A model generated the notes under the pieces. That model did no database searches, was not told the origin of the DNA, and saw only the letters and a list, made by a program, of their open reading frames with translations. Shown here one piece after another: positions 15,452 to 23,106 of a stretch of 23,148 bases of DNA. Every line of letters begins with the position of its first letter. The first letter of the stretch is position 1. Both the position numbers and the translations under genes were made by a program. Source of the stretch: an uncultured Bacteroidaceae bacterium (GTDB lineage Bacteria; Bacteroidota; Bacteroidia; Bacteroidales; Bacteroidaceae); NCBI GenBank assembly GCA_904502235.1, contig CAJGDP010000025.1:1-23148 (forward strand). Reading direction: 5' to 3'.

Positions 15452-17110
15452 TTATATCGCATCAAGTTCTTCGGCAAAGGCACCCACCATACGTCCGCTG
15501 TCGGTTGATATTTTTTTCAGGTCTATCAATTCGAGCAGTTTCTCGAGTTCAGCAACACGTTGCTTGTCGCCATCGGCAACAGCTTCGGAAAGCTTTATCT
15601 TATATTTCTCGAACAGTTGGATACCCTGCACAAGACGTTCCCAACGGATAGAACTTACACTGAAAGGATAAATAACGTAGGTATCGCCGGCAGGCCATGC
15701 TGTGAAACGAGAATCCTCTTCGGGAGTTACAGTCCAGCTGTTGTATGCCCAACGCAGATAACCGTCAAGCCCTTTCTTAAGTGCCTCGAGTGCAATAAAT
15801 GCAGCATCGGCAGGTGCAGAAAATGTAAAAAGATTAGGATATTCAGCACTGCAACAGGTGTAATATGTTGAAACCTTACCCTGTGCTTTACGCTGTGCCA
15901 ACAGTTCAGGTGTATATGCTCCGTACGCAAAAATATCGAGGCAATAATCGTGGATATCAGCCTCTATTTCGGGGTGATAGTTTCCTGCCATTGAGATTTT
16001 CATACCGGGAGCATACTCCTTGATAACCTTTATAGCCGCCTGCATCTGTTGCAAACTGCGCTCGTCCATTGAGATAAATGTCTTATCGAACCAGCCTTTT
16101 TCCTTTAGGTGCGCCGAGAATGCGCTCAACATTCCACCCCAGAACTGTGCGTAAGCCTCCTCGCCCGGAGCGCAGTTGATATATTTATGCGAATGGGTAG
16201 CCTGGTCGTAGTAGCGGAACGAAAGTTTCCAGGGAATCATGGAGAAACAGGTTATCTCCTTGTCGATACCGCACGACATCATGAACTCCACCCAACGGTC
16301 GAAGATTGTAAAGTCGTACCACCATGTGCCATCAGCTTTCTTCACCCAAGTAACCATGCTGCCGAAGGGGTCGTATGTCTGTCCGTCCCATGGACGGTCG
16401 ATAAGTGTTGCAGTGATAGCCTTTTGACCTGCATAAGCAAGCTTTAGCATATATGGGCGCAACACATCAAAGTGCTCTTTGCTCCACAATTCCACATTAT
16501 GCACACGTGCCACAGCATAGGGATTCTGCCAGAGGTCGAGATGAAAACCCCACTCCTTTGGAGCAGGCAATACATAAGATGATACATTCAGATTATATCC
16601 GTATCTCTTTTTCTTGCCGTTGCATAGAAGTTCCACATAGCCTTTATATGTTCCGGGCTCGGCATCCTGCGGCACCTGAATTGTAAGCCATAGGCCACGA
16701 CGTGAGCCTGCATCAAGAACGGTGGGGTTTGTATCGGTTATGCGGTCGGCAACAAGTTGCTCACCATAGGCATCAACCTCGTGTTTGCCACAACCTGTGA
16801 ATTTATCGGTGATGACAGGTTGAACAAAACCACCTACAACGTTTGATGCCGGAATGGTTTTACTGCCAAGTTTAAGGTCACTGAAACGATATTCAACGGT
16901 AGCATCTGTATTACTTTCGTTGGCAACCACAAGCTGCAGATTCACACGCTCGCCACGCCACGCATACGCAATAGGCATCTCATAATCATTGACCTCGGTT
17001 TTACAGTCCAATGGATAACGGACATCGATATTACCCCATCTTACATTCAACTGCGCTGTAGAGACAAAAGCTACAGCAACAAAAGCTATAAGCAGAAAAA
17101 ATCTTTTCAT
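15452..17110 (-). CDS. GH123/DUF4091-type glycoside hydrolase, secreted
   Basis: The 552-aa protein has a signal peptide (MKRFFLLIAFVAVAFVSTAQ), a beta-sandwich N-terminal domain about 21-185 (LQLVVANES ... LWLTIQVPQDAEPGTYKGYV) and a TIM-barrel-like domain about 190-490 of the DUF4091 family, now classed as the GH123 catalytic domain. Characterised GH123 enzymes are exo-beta-N-acetylgalactosaminidases that use substrate-assisted catalysis with an Asp-Glu pair on one strand; here FISMDER gives Asp349-Glu350. WHL-type aromatics and RWAYNSWTVTPEEDSRF near the end match the family's substrate-binding loop. A C-terminal helical tail about 500-552 is rich in charged residues. Likely substrates are GalNAc-ended host glycans such as glycosphingolipid or mucin chains, by inference. 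It lies 17 nt after the calycin-like lipoprotein gene and 18 nt before the flavodiiron gene. DUF4091 proteins with other activities may exist. Confidence 0.8.
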   Translation of the reverse strand: MKRFFLLIAFVAVAFVSTAQLNVRWGNIDVRYPLDCKTEVNDYEMPIAYAWRGERVNLQLVVANESNTDATVEYRFSDLKLGSKTIPASNVVGGFVQPVITDKFTGCGKHEVDAYGEQLVADRITDTNPTVLDAGSRRGLWLTIQVPQDAEPGTYKGYVELLCNGKKKRYGYNLNVSSYVLPAPKEWGFHLDLWQNPYAVARVHNVELWSKEHFDVLRPYMLKLAYAGQKAITATLIDRPWDGQTYDPFGSMVTWVKKADGTWWYDFTIFDRWVEFMMSCGIDKEITCFSMIPWKLSFRYYDQATHSHKYINCAPGEEAYAQFWGGMLSAFSAHLKEKGWFDKTFISMDERSLQQMQAAIKVIKEYAPGMKISMAGNYHPEIEADIHDYCLDIFAYGAYTPELLAQRKAQGKVSTYYTCCSAEYPNLFTFSAPADAAFIALEALKKGLDGYLRWAYNSWTVTPEEDSRFTAWPAGDTYVIYPFSVSSIRWERLVQGIQLFEKYKIKLSEAVADGDKQRVAELEKLLELIDLKKISTDSGRMVGAFAEELDAI

Positions 17111-17127
17111 ATATATCTGTGTTTTAT

Positions 17128-17595
17128 TTAATCATCATTACGTTCTCCCCTGAAGCTGAATCTTTTACCGGCACGGGTTCCCTCAAGGTCGTCTGCCATT
17201 CTTGCCGACAACAGAAGTTCATCACCAATTACGGTTCCCGTTATTTCAGAGAAACGATAGCCGCGTTGTGGAAGCTTTTCCGTATTCATATAAGGATCTA
17301 TGTCCAGAGCGGAAAAGACCGACATCTCGGCACTTTTCACACAAGGAACATTCTTGACGGTTATATCCACTCTGACAGGCATAAGCTTGGCAAACTTCAC
17401 ATCGTCAAAAAAGACATCTACAGCCGTTGAATCGGAGTTGGGTGTTATTGAAATGCCTGTATATTCGGTATAATCGCCAACTGAAAGGTTTCCATAGAAC
17501 ACACCCGACTCCTCGGGGAATGTCGTACTGTTGTCAATGCATGCCTGAAAAGCCGTTGCAACAGATAAAAGCAGTATCCGTATTATATTCTTCAT
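17128..17595 (-). CDS. Small lipoprotein, calycin-like beta-barrel
   Basis: A 155-aa protein with a short hydrophobic leader and a fair lipobox ending at Cys19 (TAFQAC), so probably lipid-anchored in the periplasm or on the outer membrane. The rest is beta-rich: FYGNLSVGDYTEYTGISITP, an STAVDVFFDDVKF strand and VRVDITVKNVP, then a YRFSEITGTVIGDELLLSARM segment. The alternating pattern and length recall the calycin-like lipoproteins of Bacteroides and Prevotella, but I cannot confirm this without a profile search. The gene starts 5 nt after the stop codon of the TonB receptor gene, so it is co-transcribed with it and may bind the same ligand. No catalytic residues are recognised. Confidence 0.7.
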   Translation of the reverse strand: MKNIIRILLLSVATAFQACIDNSTTFPEESGVFYGNLSVGDYTEYTGISITPNSDSTAVDVFFDDVKFAKLMPVRVDITVKNVPCVKSAEMSVFSALDIDPYMNTEKLPQRGYRFSEITGTVIGDELLLSARMADDLEGTRAGKRFSFRGERNDD

Positions 17596-17600
17596 AATTC

Positions 17601-19817
17601 TTAAAGGTTTACATGTAATGAAACTCCAAAATGCAACGGTTTGCCCTGTGCAAAGAAGTGGTTGCCAATGGAGCGAAAATAGAATGTATTATATTTTTCG
17701 TTCAGCAGATTCTTGCCCCAAAGCGATACGCCCCAATGCCCTTTCTCCCATGCAAGCGATGCGGAGAATAGGTCGTAAAAAGCTTGTGACAAGCTGTTTT
17801 CCTCGTTCCAGAAGGTGCGTCCGAAGCCATTCCACCCCACATTCAGCACAAGGAAATTGGCGAAACTGCGTGGCACAGGAATACGATATGCGACATTTGC
17901 CGAAATGGTTTCGCGCGGTGCATAGGGTAGGATATTTCCGGCCAGATTCACATCACCACGATTATATTCCAGGAATTCGGCATGGGTATATCCAAAGCCA
18001 GCATCAAAGGTAAAATCACCCAGAACATAGTGTGCCGCGAGTTCTGCTCCACAACTGAAAGAACGACCGGCGTTCGACATCATACGTCCCGTACCCATTC
18101 CCTGCGGAAATACGGTAAGCTGCTGATTGCGGCAATCGATATAGAAAAGGGATGCCGTGATATCAAGATTTTCATTGCCCAAAGGCAAAAGATGTGTTCC
18201 AAGTTCAAAAGTCCAGTTCTCTTCGGGTTTATACACGGTTGACGAAGCATCCACCTTCTGCTCATTTCCTATAAGTGCGCCTGTCATCTTGCTTTGGAGA
18301 ATATCGGAAAAGAGTTGAGTGTTGAAGCCTCCTGCCTTGAAACCTTTACGCGCCGAAGCATACACACTTCCCCAATCACCACTATAGGAAACCGACAGGC
18401 TCGGCAACAGTTCAAGAGCGTCAACCGCCTTGGCTCCTTTGAACACCGTGTTGAGTTCCTGCATATCGTGCAAATCCTTATAGGTGCTGTAGTACACGGT
18501 AGAACGGCTATGGTAACTCATCGAAGAGTACTCATAGTCCACACGCAAACCGGCTTTTATATCCAATCCTTCATATGAATAACCTCCTTGAACATACGCT
18601 GCCACACCGAATGCCGGAATAATGAAATCGTCGTCAATTACAAAATTGTCCTCCATGAACGAGAGCTCCCTTTCGCCGTTGTCGAGATGGTAATAATAGT
18701 TCTCGTTGGCATTCTTTATTATTAGATTGTCTATACCATATTGCTTGAAATGCACAGGTGCAGACATATTATTGTGTTTAAAGAAGCCGAAAACTCCTGC
18801 AAGCAGATTAAAGTTGCCCAAATCCGTCATTTTTAACACAAATTCCTGAGTAAGCGAATGCTCTTTCTGATACTGCCCCATTGAGAAATAGTCGAGCGGA
18901 AGGAAATCGTTGTCGAGGCGCATGCGGTCATCTACAAACTGATATCCTGTTGTAGAGGAGAATGTCGCCCAATCGAACTTGCGTTTTACAACAAGCCCCT
19001 CCGAAATATTGAAACGCTTGTATGAACAGTTGTCGTTATATGCCACAGGGGCAAGAGAGTTGTCTACAGGATTATAATATCTGTATGCCCAACCGCCTTC
19101 GGAAGTATAACCTGCGGCAAGAGTATTGTCGATGCTCCACCCACCGGCTGTAAGCCATTGCAGGCGCAGGCGCAATGCGCCGTTGTCGCCACCATCGCAA
19201 TTCTCACCGGTTTCCTTATTCAGGAAATAGCCGTCGCTATGATTATACAACACACTCACTGCCCAACCGAAATTGCGCGACGGTGCGGCATAGTGCGACG
19301 CCTTGAGACGCACATTATTGGCACTTCCATATTCTAACGTAAAACGCTTGCCCTGAAAATTCAAGGGCGACATTGTATACAGGTTTATTGCACCACCCGA
19401 TGTATTGCGCCCGTAAAGAAGCCCCTGAGCACCGCGCATCACCTGAACACGGTCGATGTCGAAAAGTTCGAAATCGTAGTTATTCTTGTTCATCACCGGT
19501 ACGCCGTCGATATTCATTCCCACCACAGGCTGGTCGATACGGGAGCCGAAGCCACGCACATACATGGAGGATGTCATGCGCGAGCCATAATCGGGCTGGT
19601 AGAAATTGGGGGCAATTGCAGACAGTTCCTTGACGGAACTTATATGACGGTTCTCGAGCTGGGCACGACGGAGCGAAGTTGTGGAATAGGCATTCACAGC
19701 CTCATCATCGGTAATCTTTACCGACGATACGATATCCACAGCCTGCAACAACACCGAGTCCACATTCTCGCATTCCGGCATTGCAAAAGAAAATATTATT
19801 GCAAATAGTAGTTTCAC
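17601..19817 (-). CDS. TonB-dependent outer membrane receptor
   Basis: The 738-aa protein is an outer membrane active transporter. After a short leader (MKLLFAIIFSFA) comes a TonB-box-like segment, LLQAVDIVSSVK (about 24-35), then the plug domain about 45-150 with SMYVRGFGSR, NIDGVPV, DIDRVQVMRGAQGLLYGRNTSGGAIN, and a 22-strand barrel ending in HFGVSLHVNL with a C-terminal hydrophobic residue. It has no carboxypeptidase-like N-terminal extension of the SusC type and no SusD neighbour, so it resembles siderophore, haem or cofactor receptors more than polysaccharide importers. The start must be GTG at 19817 because TAA comes directly before it in frame; the next Met lacks the leader. It is the first gene of an apparent four-gene operon. 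Ligand unknown. Confidence 0.93.
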   Translation of the reverse strand: MKLLFAIIFSFAMPECENVDSVLLQAVDIVSSVKITDDEAVNAYSTTSLRRAQLENRHISSVKELSAIAPNFYQPDYGSRMTSSMYVRGFGSRIDQPVVGMNIDGVPVMNKNNYDFELFDIDRVQVMRGAQGLLYGRNTSGGAINLYTMSPLNFQGKRFTLEYGSANNVRLKASHYAAPSRNFGWAVSVLYNHSDGYFLNKETGENCDGGDNGALRLRLQWLTAGGWSIDNTLAAGYTSEGGWAYRYYNPVDNSLAPVAYNDNCSYKRFNISEGLVVKRKFDWATFSSTTGYQFVDDRMRLDNDFLPLDYFSMGQYQKEHSLTQEFVLKMTDLGNFNLLAGVFGFFKHNNMSAPVHFKQYGIDNLIIKNANENYYYHLDNGERELSFMEDNFVIDDDFIIPAFGVAAYVQGGYSYEGLDIKAGLRVDYEYSSMSYHSRSTVYYSTYKDLHDMQELNTVFKGAKAVDALELLPSLSVSYSGDWGSVYASARKGFKAGGFNTQLFSDILQSKMTGALIGNEQKVDASSTVYKPEENWTFELGTHLLPLGNENLDITASLFYIDCRNQQLTVFPQGMGTGRMMSNAGRSFSCGAELAAHYVLGDFTFDAGFGYTHAEFLEYNRGDVNLAGNILPYAPRETISANVAYRIPVPRSFANFLVLNVGWNGFGRTFWNEENSLSQAFYDLFSASLAWEKGHWGVSLWGKNLLNEKYNTFYFRSIGNHFFAQGKPLHFGVSLHVNL

Positions 19818-19846
19818 TTAAACAAAAAGTATATTTGTCCAATTGG

Positions 19847-19878
19847 CAAAGATACTACAAAACGGACTAATAAACAAC
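19847..19878 (-). promoter_or_regulatory. Promoter of the TonB receptor operon
   Basis: On the minus strand TATCTTTG (19847-19854) is an exact -7 match, with GTTG (19875-19878) 20 nt upstream as the -33 box. The leader would be only about 22 nt. Confidence 0.7.
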
Positions 19879-19887
19879 GTTTATTAG
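19867..19887. promoter_or_regulatory. Inverted repeat over the -33 box (candidate operator)
   Basis: CTAATAAAC (19867-19875), spacer AAC, GTTTATTAG (19879-19887): a perfect 9-bp inverted repeat that covers the -33 box of the TonB receptor promoter. It could be a repressor or activator site, or part of a weak terminator for the gene that ends at 19926. Confidence 0.45.
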
Positions 19888-19925
19888 AAACGAGTGGAAA
19901 ACTGCGGGCTTTTTAACAACTATTA

Positions 19926-20543
19926 TCAATAACAGTAATTCAGCGCGTTGTTCTCCTTAACATATTCATTGATTATGGGAATAACCACCTTCTTTACGAT
20001 TTCATCGTTCAGACGATGTTCGCCATTGAAATGTATGCAACGCTCCTTGCCATACAGTTCAGAAACCAACGGATAGAAATTCACAACCGGGTCCTTGTCG
20101 CCAAAAAGAGCCGTAACAAGTGCCTTCTCATGGTCGTTCACTCCGTCGAACTGAGTTTTCTCCATCTGTTTGAAACGTTCAACCACAGCCTTGTCGATAC
20201 GGAATTCCGTTGCACCATCCTGACGTTTCGACATGTATTTATTACGCCCCATCTTGCCGAAGAGCAATGAGCGCGACATCTCAAAAGAGGGATTCACTAT
20301 AATTCGAGGGATGCCCCAAAGCTGCTGGGCATACATACCGCCCATGGATGTACCCACAACCACATCGGGTTTCTCCTGTTCCACTATACCTCGCAAAAGC
20401 TCAAGAGCCTCAAAGGGGTCGACAGGCAGGTCGGGGGCTATCACACGCCATGATGAGAGATGGCGGCGCAAGGTCATCACCGTCCCCGAACTTCCCGAAG
20501 AGGCAAAACCATGGACATACAACAATTTATTATTACGTTCCAT
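19926..20543 (-). CDS. YqiA/UPF0227-like alpha/beta hydrolase
   Basis: A 205-aa cytoplasmic alpha/beta hydrolase close in build to the small esterases YqiA and YcfP. It shows YVHGFASSG near the N-terminus (oxyanion region), the nucleophile elbow GTSMGG with Ser66, a candidate acid in FGDKDPVV (Asp149 or Asp151) and the catalytic His176 in NGEHRL. Length (about 190-205 aa) and the missing lid domain fit the family. The natural substrate is not known; YqiA hydrolyses short acyl esters in vitro. It starts 8 nt after the stop codon of the PorT-like gene and is likely co-transcribed with it. Confidence 0.85.
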   Translation of the reverse strand: MERNNKLLYVHGFASSGSSGTVMTLRRHLSSWRVIAPDLPVDPFEALELLRGIVEQEKPDVVVGTSMGGMYAQQLWGIPRIIVNPSFEMSRSLLFGKMGRNKYMSKRQDGATEFRIDKAVVERFKQMEKTQFDGVNDHEKALVTALFGDKDPVVNFYPLVSELYGKERCIHFNGEHRLNDEIVKKVVIPIINEYVKENNALNYCY

Positions 20544-20551
20544 TATGATTA

Positions 20552-21256
20552 TTATTCAAAGTACAAAGAGAGGGTTATCATCTTGCTCGATGCTCCCTCG
20601 AGCGACTGGGTATATTTCAATAGGTTTGCATCGAGCAGATCCTTACGCTCCTTCTGAAGAATGTTCAAAGGACTGAACGAGAACTTGAGTTCAGGAATAA
20701 GTTTGAAGAAAGGAAGATAGAAATCGCATCCGAAACCGGCTTCAATCATTACATCGAAGCGTTTTACAAGAAGTTGTTTCTGTTTCTTTACAGTAAGATT
20801 AACCATAGGACTTGCACCCACTGTAACATAAGGACGATAGTTATTGAAACGCTCTGCCGCAAACTTCACATGTAGAGGAACTGCGATATATGTTGTCTTA
20901 AGTTGCTGCCGCGACACCTCGCCACTCTTCTGCTCACGGAACTGCACATTGTTCTGTCCGAAATGCAGAGTGGGCAACAGTCGCAACGAGAAATGGTTGC
21001 CAAGACGAAGGTCGGCAAGCACGCCCACACTCAATCCAGGGCTGTACTCGGCAATGTCAGCATACCACATTTCGCCGTTTTCGGTAACGAAACCGTTATT
21101 GACGAACTCCATATCCTGAAAATGAGTTCCCACAAAGAAACCGTAGTGCAGACGGCGGTAATCGATATACGGCTTATTCTGCACCTTACGTTCCTGTGCC
21201 AATACCGACAACGGCAACACAAGCAACAACAATATGTAGACAATCTTTCGGAACAT
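20552..21256 (-). CDS. porT: PorT/SprT-like outer membrane beta-barrel (type IX secretion)
   Basis: A 234-aa protein with a signal peptide (MFRKIVYILLLLVLPLSVLA) and an eight-stranded outer-membrane-barrel pattern (alternating residues in HYGFFVGTHFQDMEF, FSLRLLPTLHFGQNNVQF, TYIAVPLHVKFAAERF, YRPYVTVGASPMVNL), ending in ITLSLYFE with a near-terminal aromatic residue. Size, the YIDYRRLHYGFFVG start and the overall layout match PorT (SprT in Flavobacterium), which is needed for type IX secretion of gingipains and other cargo. Generic PF13568 porin-family barrels look alike, so orthology rests on these local matches. It is the first gene of a likely two-gene unit with the yqiA-like gene, and is divergent from the ferredoxin gene. 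Confidence 0.75.
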   Translation of the reverse strand: MFRKIVYILLLLVLPLSVLAQERKVQNKPYIDYRRLHYGFFVGTHFQDMEFVNNGFVTENGEMWYADIAEYSPGLSVGVLADLRLGNHFSLRLLPTLHFGQNNVQFREQKSGEVSRQQLKTTYIAVPLHVKFAAERFNNYRPYVTVGASPMVNLTVKKQKQLLVKRFDVMIEAGFGCDFYLPFFKLIPELKFSFSPLNILQKERKDLLDANLLKYTQSLEGASSKMITLSLYFE

Positions 21257-21348
21257 TATTCATTATAACGCAATGCAACGGAACTTATTGCAAAAGGAGC
21301 TAAAAAAAGATGCAACTGTAAAAATATGTTAAATAACACGGTATGCGC

Positions 21349-21378
21349 TTGCTTGTACTCAGGAAAACACTATCTTCG
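21349..21378 (+). promoter_or_regulatory. Promoter of the ferredoxin gene
   Basis: TTG at 21349-21351, 19 nt, TATCTTCG at 21371-21378 (one mismatch to TAnnTTTG). The leader would be about 25 nt and is A/T-rich without a Shine-Dalgarno match, as is usual in Bacteroidetes. Confidence 0.6.
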
Positions 21379-21410
21379 TAACGGATAATACAAATTTAAA
21401 CTTTAATACT

Positions 21411-21578
21411 ATGGCTTACGTAATTTCAGACGACTGCGTTGCTTGCGGTACATGTATCGACGAGTGTCCTCAGGGTGCTATTTCAGAGGGCGAGAAGTAT
21501 TCAATCAACCCCGAAATGTGCATCGACTGCGGTAGTTGTGCAAGTGTTTGTCCTTCAGAGGCTATCCACGAGGGATAA
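21411..21578 (+). CDS. 2x[4Fe-4S] ferredoxin
   Basis: A 55-aa clostridial-type ferredoxin, a soluble low-potential electron carrier. Two full cluster motifs are present: CVACGTCIDECP (Cys9, 12, 15 and 19) and CIDCGSCASVCP (the second set), with AYVISDDC at the start and SEAIHEG at the end. The length is exactly that of the family. It lies alone between its own promoter and terminator, so it is expressed as a single gene. It may serve pyruvate:ferredoxin oxidoreductase, Rnf or other partners; the flavodiiron protein 6 kb away also needs an electron donor, but there is no direct evidence for a link. Confidence 0.95.
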   Translation: MAYVISDDCVACGTCIDECPQGAISEGEKYSINPEMCIDCGSCASVCPSEAIHEG

Positions 21579-21599
21579 TCGGAACACGAAACAGACATT

Positions 21600-21622
21600 G
21601 GGGGCTACAAGCCCCCTTTTTT
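21600..21622 (+). terminator. Terminator of the ferredoxin gene
   Basis: GGGGGCT (21600-21606), ACA loop, AGCCCCC (21610-21616), then TTTTTT: a strong canonical intrinsic terminator. Confidence 0.95.
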
Positions 21623-21645
21623 ATTCATCAAACAGAACTGCACAC

Positions 21646-21738
21646 ATGAAAAATATTCTGCACATAATAACCAAAGCCGCCATTATCACAGCAATCGGAG
21701 TTATTGCATATTGGATATATGGTCTGATAACAAAATAA
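21646..21738 (+). CDS. Possible 30-aa single-pass membrane peptide
   Basis: ATG at 21646 opens a 30-codon frame, MKNILHIITKAAIITAIGVI and on to AYWIYGLITK, whose TAA stop lies in the stem of the next terminator. The peptide has a lysine near each end and one hydrophobic stretch of about 20 residues, the usual look of small membrane proteins that assist larger complexes. It sits 24 bp after the ferredoxin terminator, so expression would need read-through or a promoter I cannot see. No family is recognised. A chance frame cannot be ruled out at this length; the stop-in-terminator layout and the amphipathic ends argue for a real gene. Confidence 0.45.
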   Translation: MKNILHIITKAAIITAIGVIAYWIYGLITK

Positions 21739-21765
21739 GAACAGGCTCTCACCTGTTCTTATTTT
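21732..21765. terminator. Bidirectional terminator between convergent genes
   Basis: AAAATAAGAACAGG (21732-21745) pairs perfectly over 14 bp with CCTGTTCTTATTTT (21752-21765) over a CTCTCA loop. The A and T ends make it usable from both sides. It lies 10 bp before the stop codon of the minus-strand thioredoxin-family gene. Confidence 0.9.
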
Positions 21766-21775
21766 GTATATTTTA

Positions 21776-22840
21776 TCATTTCATTTTCTCCTCAACAAGT
21801 TTCTTCATCACATCGCCACGCAAATCGCGCTGAACGATTGTTCCGTCGGGAGCAAACAGGATAATCTGCGGAATACCACGGATACCATACAACGCTGTTG
21901 CATCATCCTTATTGTCGCGTGGTACGTAAATCTGCGGATAGTTGATACCTTCGGTACCCAAAGCAGCCTTGAACTTCTCTTCTTCGTCCCAGACATTCAC
22001 ACCAAGAACTGTGAATTTATCGCCACCGAACTTGTTGTGCAACTCAACAAGGTTTGGAATCTCACCCTTGCAAGGACCACACCACGAAGCCCAGAAGTCA
22101 ACAAGCACATACTTGCCCTTGCCTACATAATCAGAAAGTCTAGAAGCCTTGCCGTCAACGGCGAAACCACCGAAATCAACGAACATCTTACCTGCCTGAG
22201 TAGCCTCAGCCTTGAGAAGACCTTCGCGTTCCATCATAATTGCAGGAACCTTTGAAGCGTATTTCACTTTGCCTATCATTGTGTCGAGTTCGCCAAGTGT
22301 GGGATAGAACTGGCTTGCAACCATGCTAAGGATATATGCGCCAAGCATATTGTCCTTATTATCTTCAATAGCATTGCGATAGATGTCATAAACAGCCTCG
22401 ATGTCGGCACTTACTGCAGCCTGAATATCAGCAGTTGCCATACCCTGCGACTGCAATTCCTGAATTTTGGCATTTACAGCATTACCGGCTGTAGCCACAG
22501 CATTATTTATTTCAACCAACTTGTCGTTCAAACCGCCTGTTACAGCAATAGGGCGTGCTGTAAAATCAACAGTTGCCTGCATTCCAGGAGTTACCACCAA
22601 ATCGGCAGCCATACGTCTGTTACCTGCAAGCATTACTCTGCCAACAGACTGGTCGTTTACACTACGCTCGAATTTGAAAGCTCCTTCAACCACCTCTGCA
22701 GAATCCACAAGAACATTCTGCTCGGTCAAATACATCTTTTTGCCGTTGTGCTTGGCATCAATCTTACCGGTGATGGTATAGCTCTGTGCTGTGGCGGTCA
22801 AAGCCAAAGCCGACAAAGCAAGAATTGATAAAAATCTCAT
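21776..22840 (-). CDS. TlpA/ResA-like thiol-disulfide oxidoreductase with DUF4369 domain
   Basis: A 354-aa exported protein. It has a signal peptide (MRFLSILALSALALTATAQ) without a lipobox, a DUF4369-type beta domain about 20-115 (YTITGKIDAKHNGKKMYLTE ... VVEGAFKFERSV), a helical linker about 115-210, and a thioredoxin-fold AhpC/TlpA domain about 215-354. The redox motif is Cys254-Gly-Pro-Cys257 in FWASWCGPCKGEIP, and the cis-proline loop is GIRGIPQI. Such proteins keep periplasmic cysteines reduced, for example during cytochrome c or envelope protein maturation; Bacteroidales carry many paralogues, so the partner is unknown. Monocistronic, convergent with the ferredoxin and peptide genes. 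Confidence 0.92.
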   Translation of the reverse strand: MRFLSILALSALALTATAQSYTITGKIDAKHNGKKMYLTEQNVLVDSAEVVEGAFKFERSVNDQSVGRVMLAGNRRMAADLVVTPGMQATVDFTARPIAVTGGLNDKLVEINNAVATAGNAVNAKIQELQSQGMATADIQAAVSADIEAVYDIYRNAIEDNKDNMLGAYILSMVASQFYPTLGELDTMIGKVKYASKVPAIMMEREGLLKAEATQAGKMFVDFGGFAVDGKASRLSDYVGKGKYVLVDFWASWCGPCKGEIPNLVELHNKFGGDKFTVLGVNVWDEEEKFKAALGTEGINYPQIYVPRDNKDDATALYGIRGIPQIILFAPDGTIVQRDLRGDVMKKLVEEKMK

Positions 22841-22880
22841 TTTAATTATGTTTTAATATTAATAATCGTACTTATCATTG

Positions 22881-22888
22881 CGAAGATA
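22881..22888 (-). promoter_or_regulatory. Putative -7 box of the thioredoxin-family gene
   Basis: TATCTTCG on the minus strand, one mismatch from TAnnTTTG, about 40 bp upstream of the start codon. I see no good -33 partner. Confidence 0.4.
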
Positions 22889-22991
22889 ATACAAATTATA
22901 GAAGAAAAGCATCTATTTACATTATTTAATAGTGTTCTGGCACAATCTTTACTCCAAAATGGCGATTTTTCGGCAAATTAAACGGTAAGAT

Positions 22992-23022
22992 TTTGTAGAA
23001 CAAGAAATTTGAAGTATCTTTG
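22992..23022 (+). promoter_or_regulatory. Promoter of rplS
   Basis: TTTG (22992-22995), 19 nt, TATCTTTG (23015-23022): an exact consensus Bacteroidetes promoter. It predicts a leader of about 78 nt before the L19 start codon. Confidence 0.85.
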
Positions 23023-23106
23023 CCCCGCTTTCGGCGTAATCGCTGTCAAGGAAGAGTAACTTGATATGTTGCGCATGAATGATTGAACAATTTAACAAAT
23101 CAAAAA

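Noticed and set aside
17601..19817. SusC homologue of a polysaccharide utilisation locus
   Set aside because: It lacks the N-terminal carboxypeptidase-like domain and the size of SusC (about 1000 aa), and no SusD gene is next to it.
19888..19925. GCGGGCTTTTT as a terminator for a plus-strand transcript
   Set aside because: There is no matching left stem and no plus-strand gene upstream.
21439..21738. Longer 99-codon frame that would contain the 30-aa peptide
   Set aside because: Its first part overlaps the ferredoxin gene in another frame and crosses the strong terminator at 21600-21622; only the ATG at 21646 is plausible.
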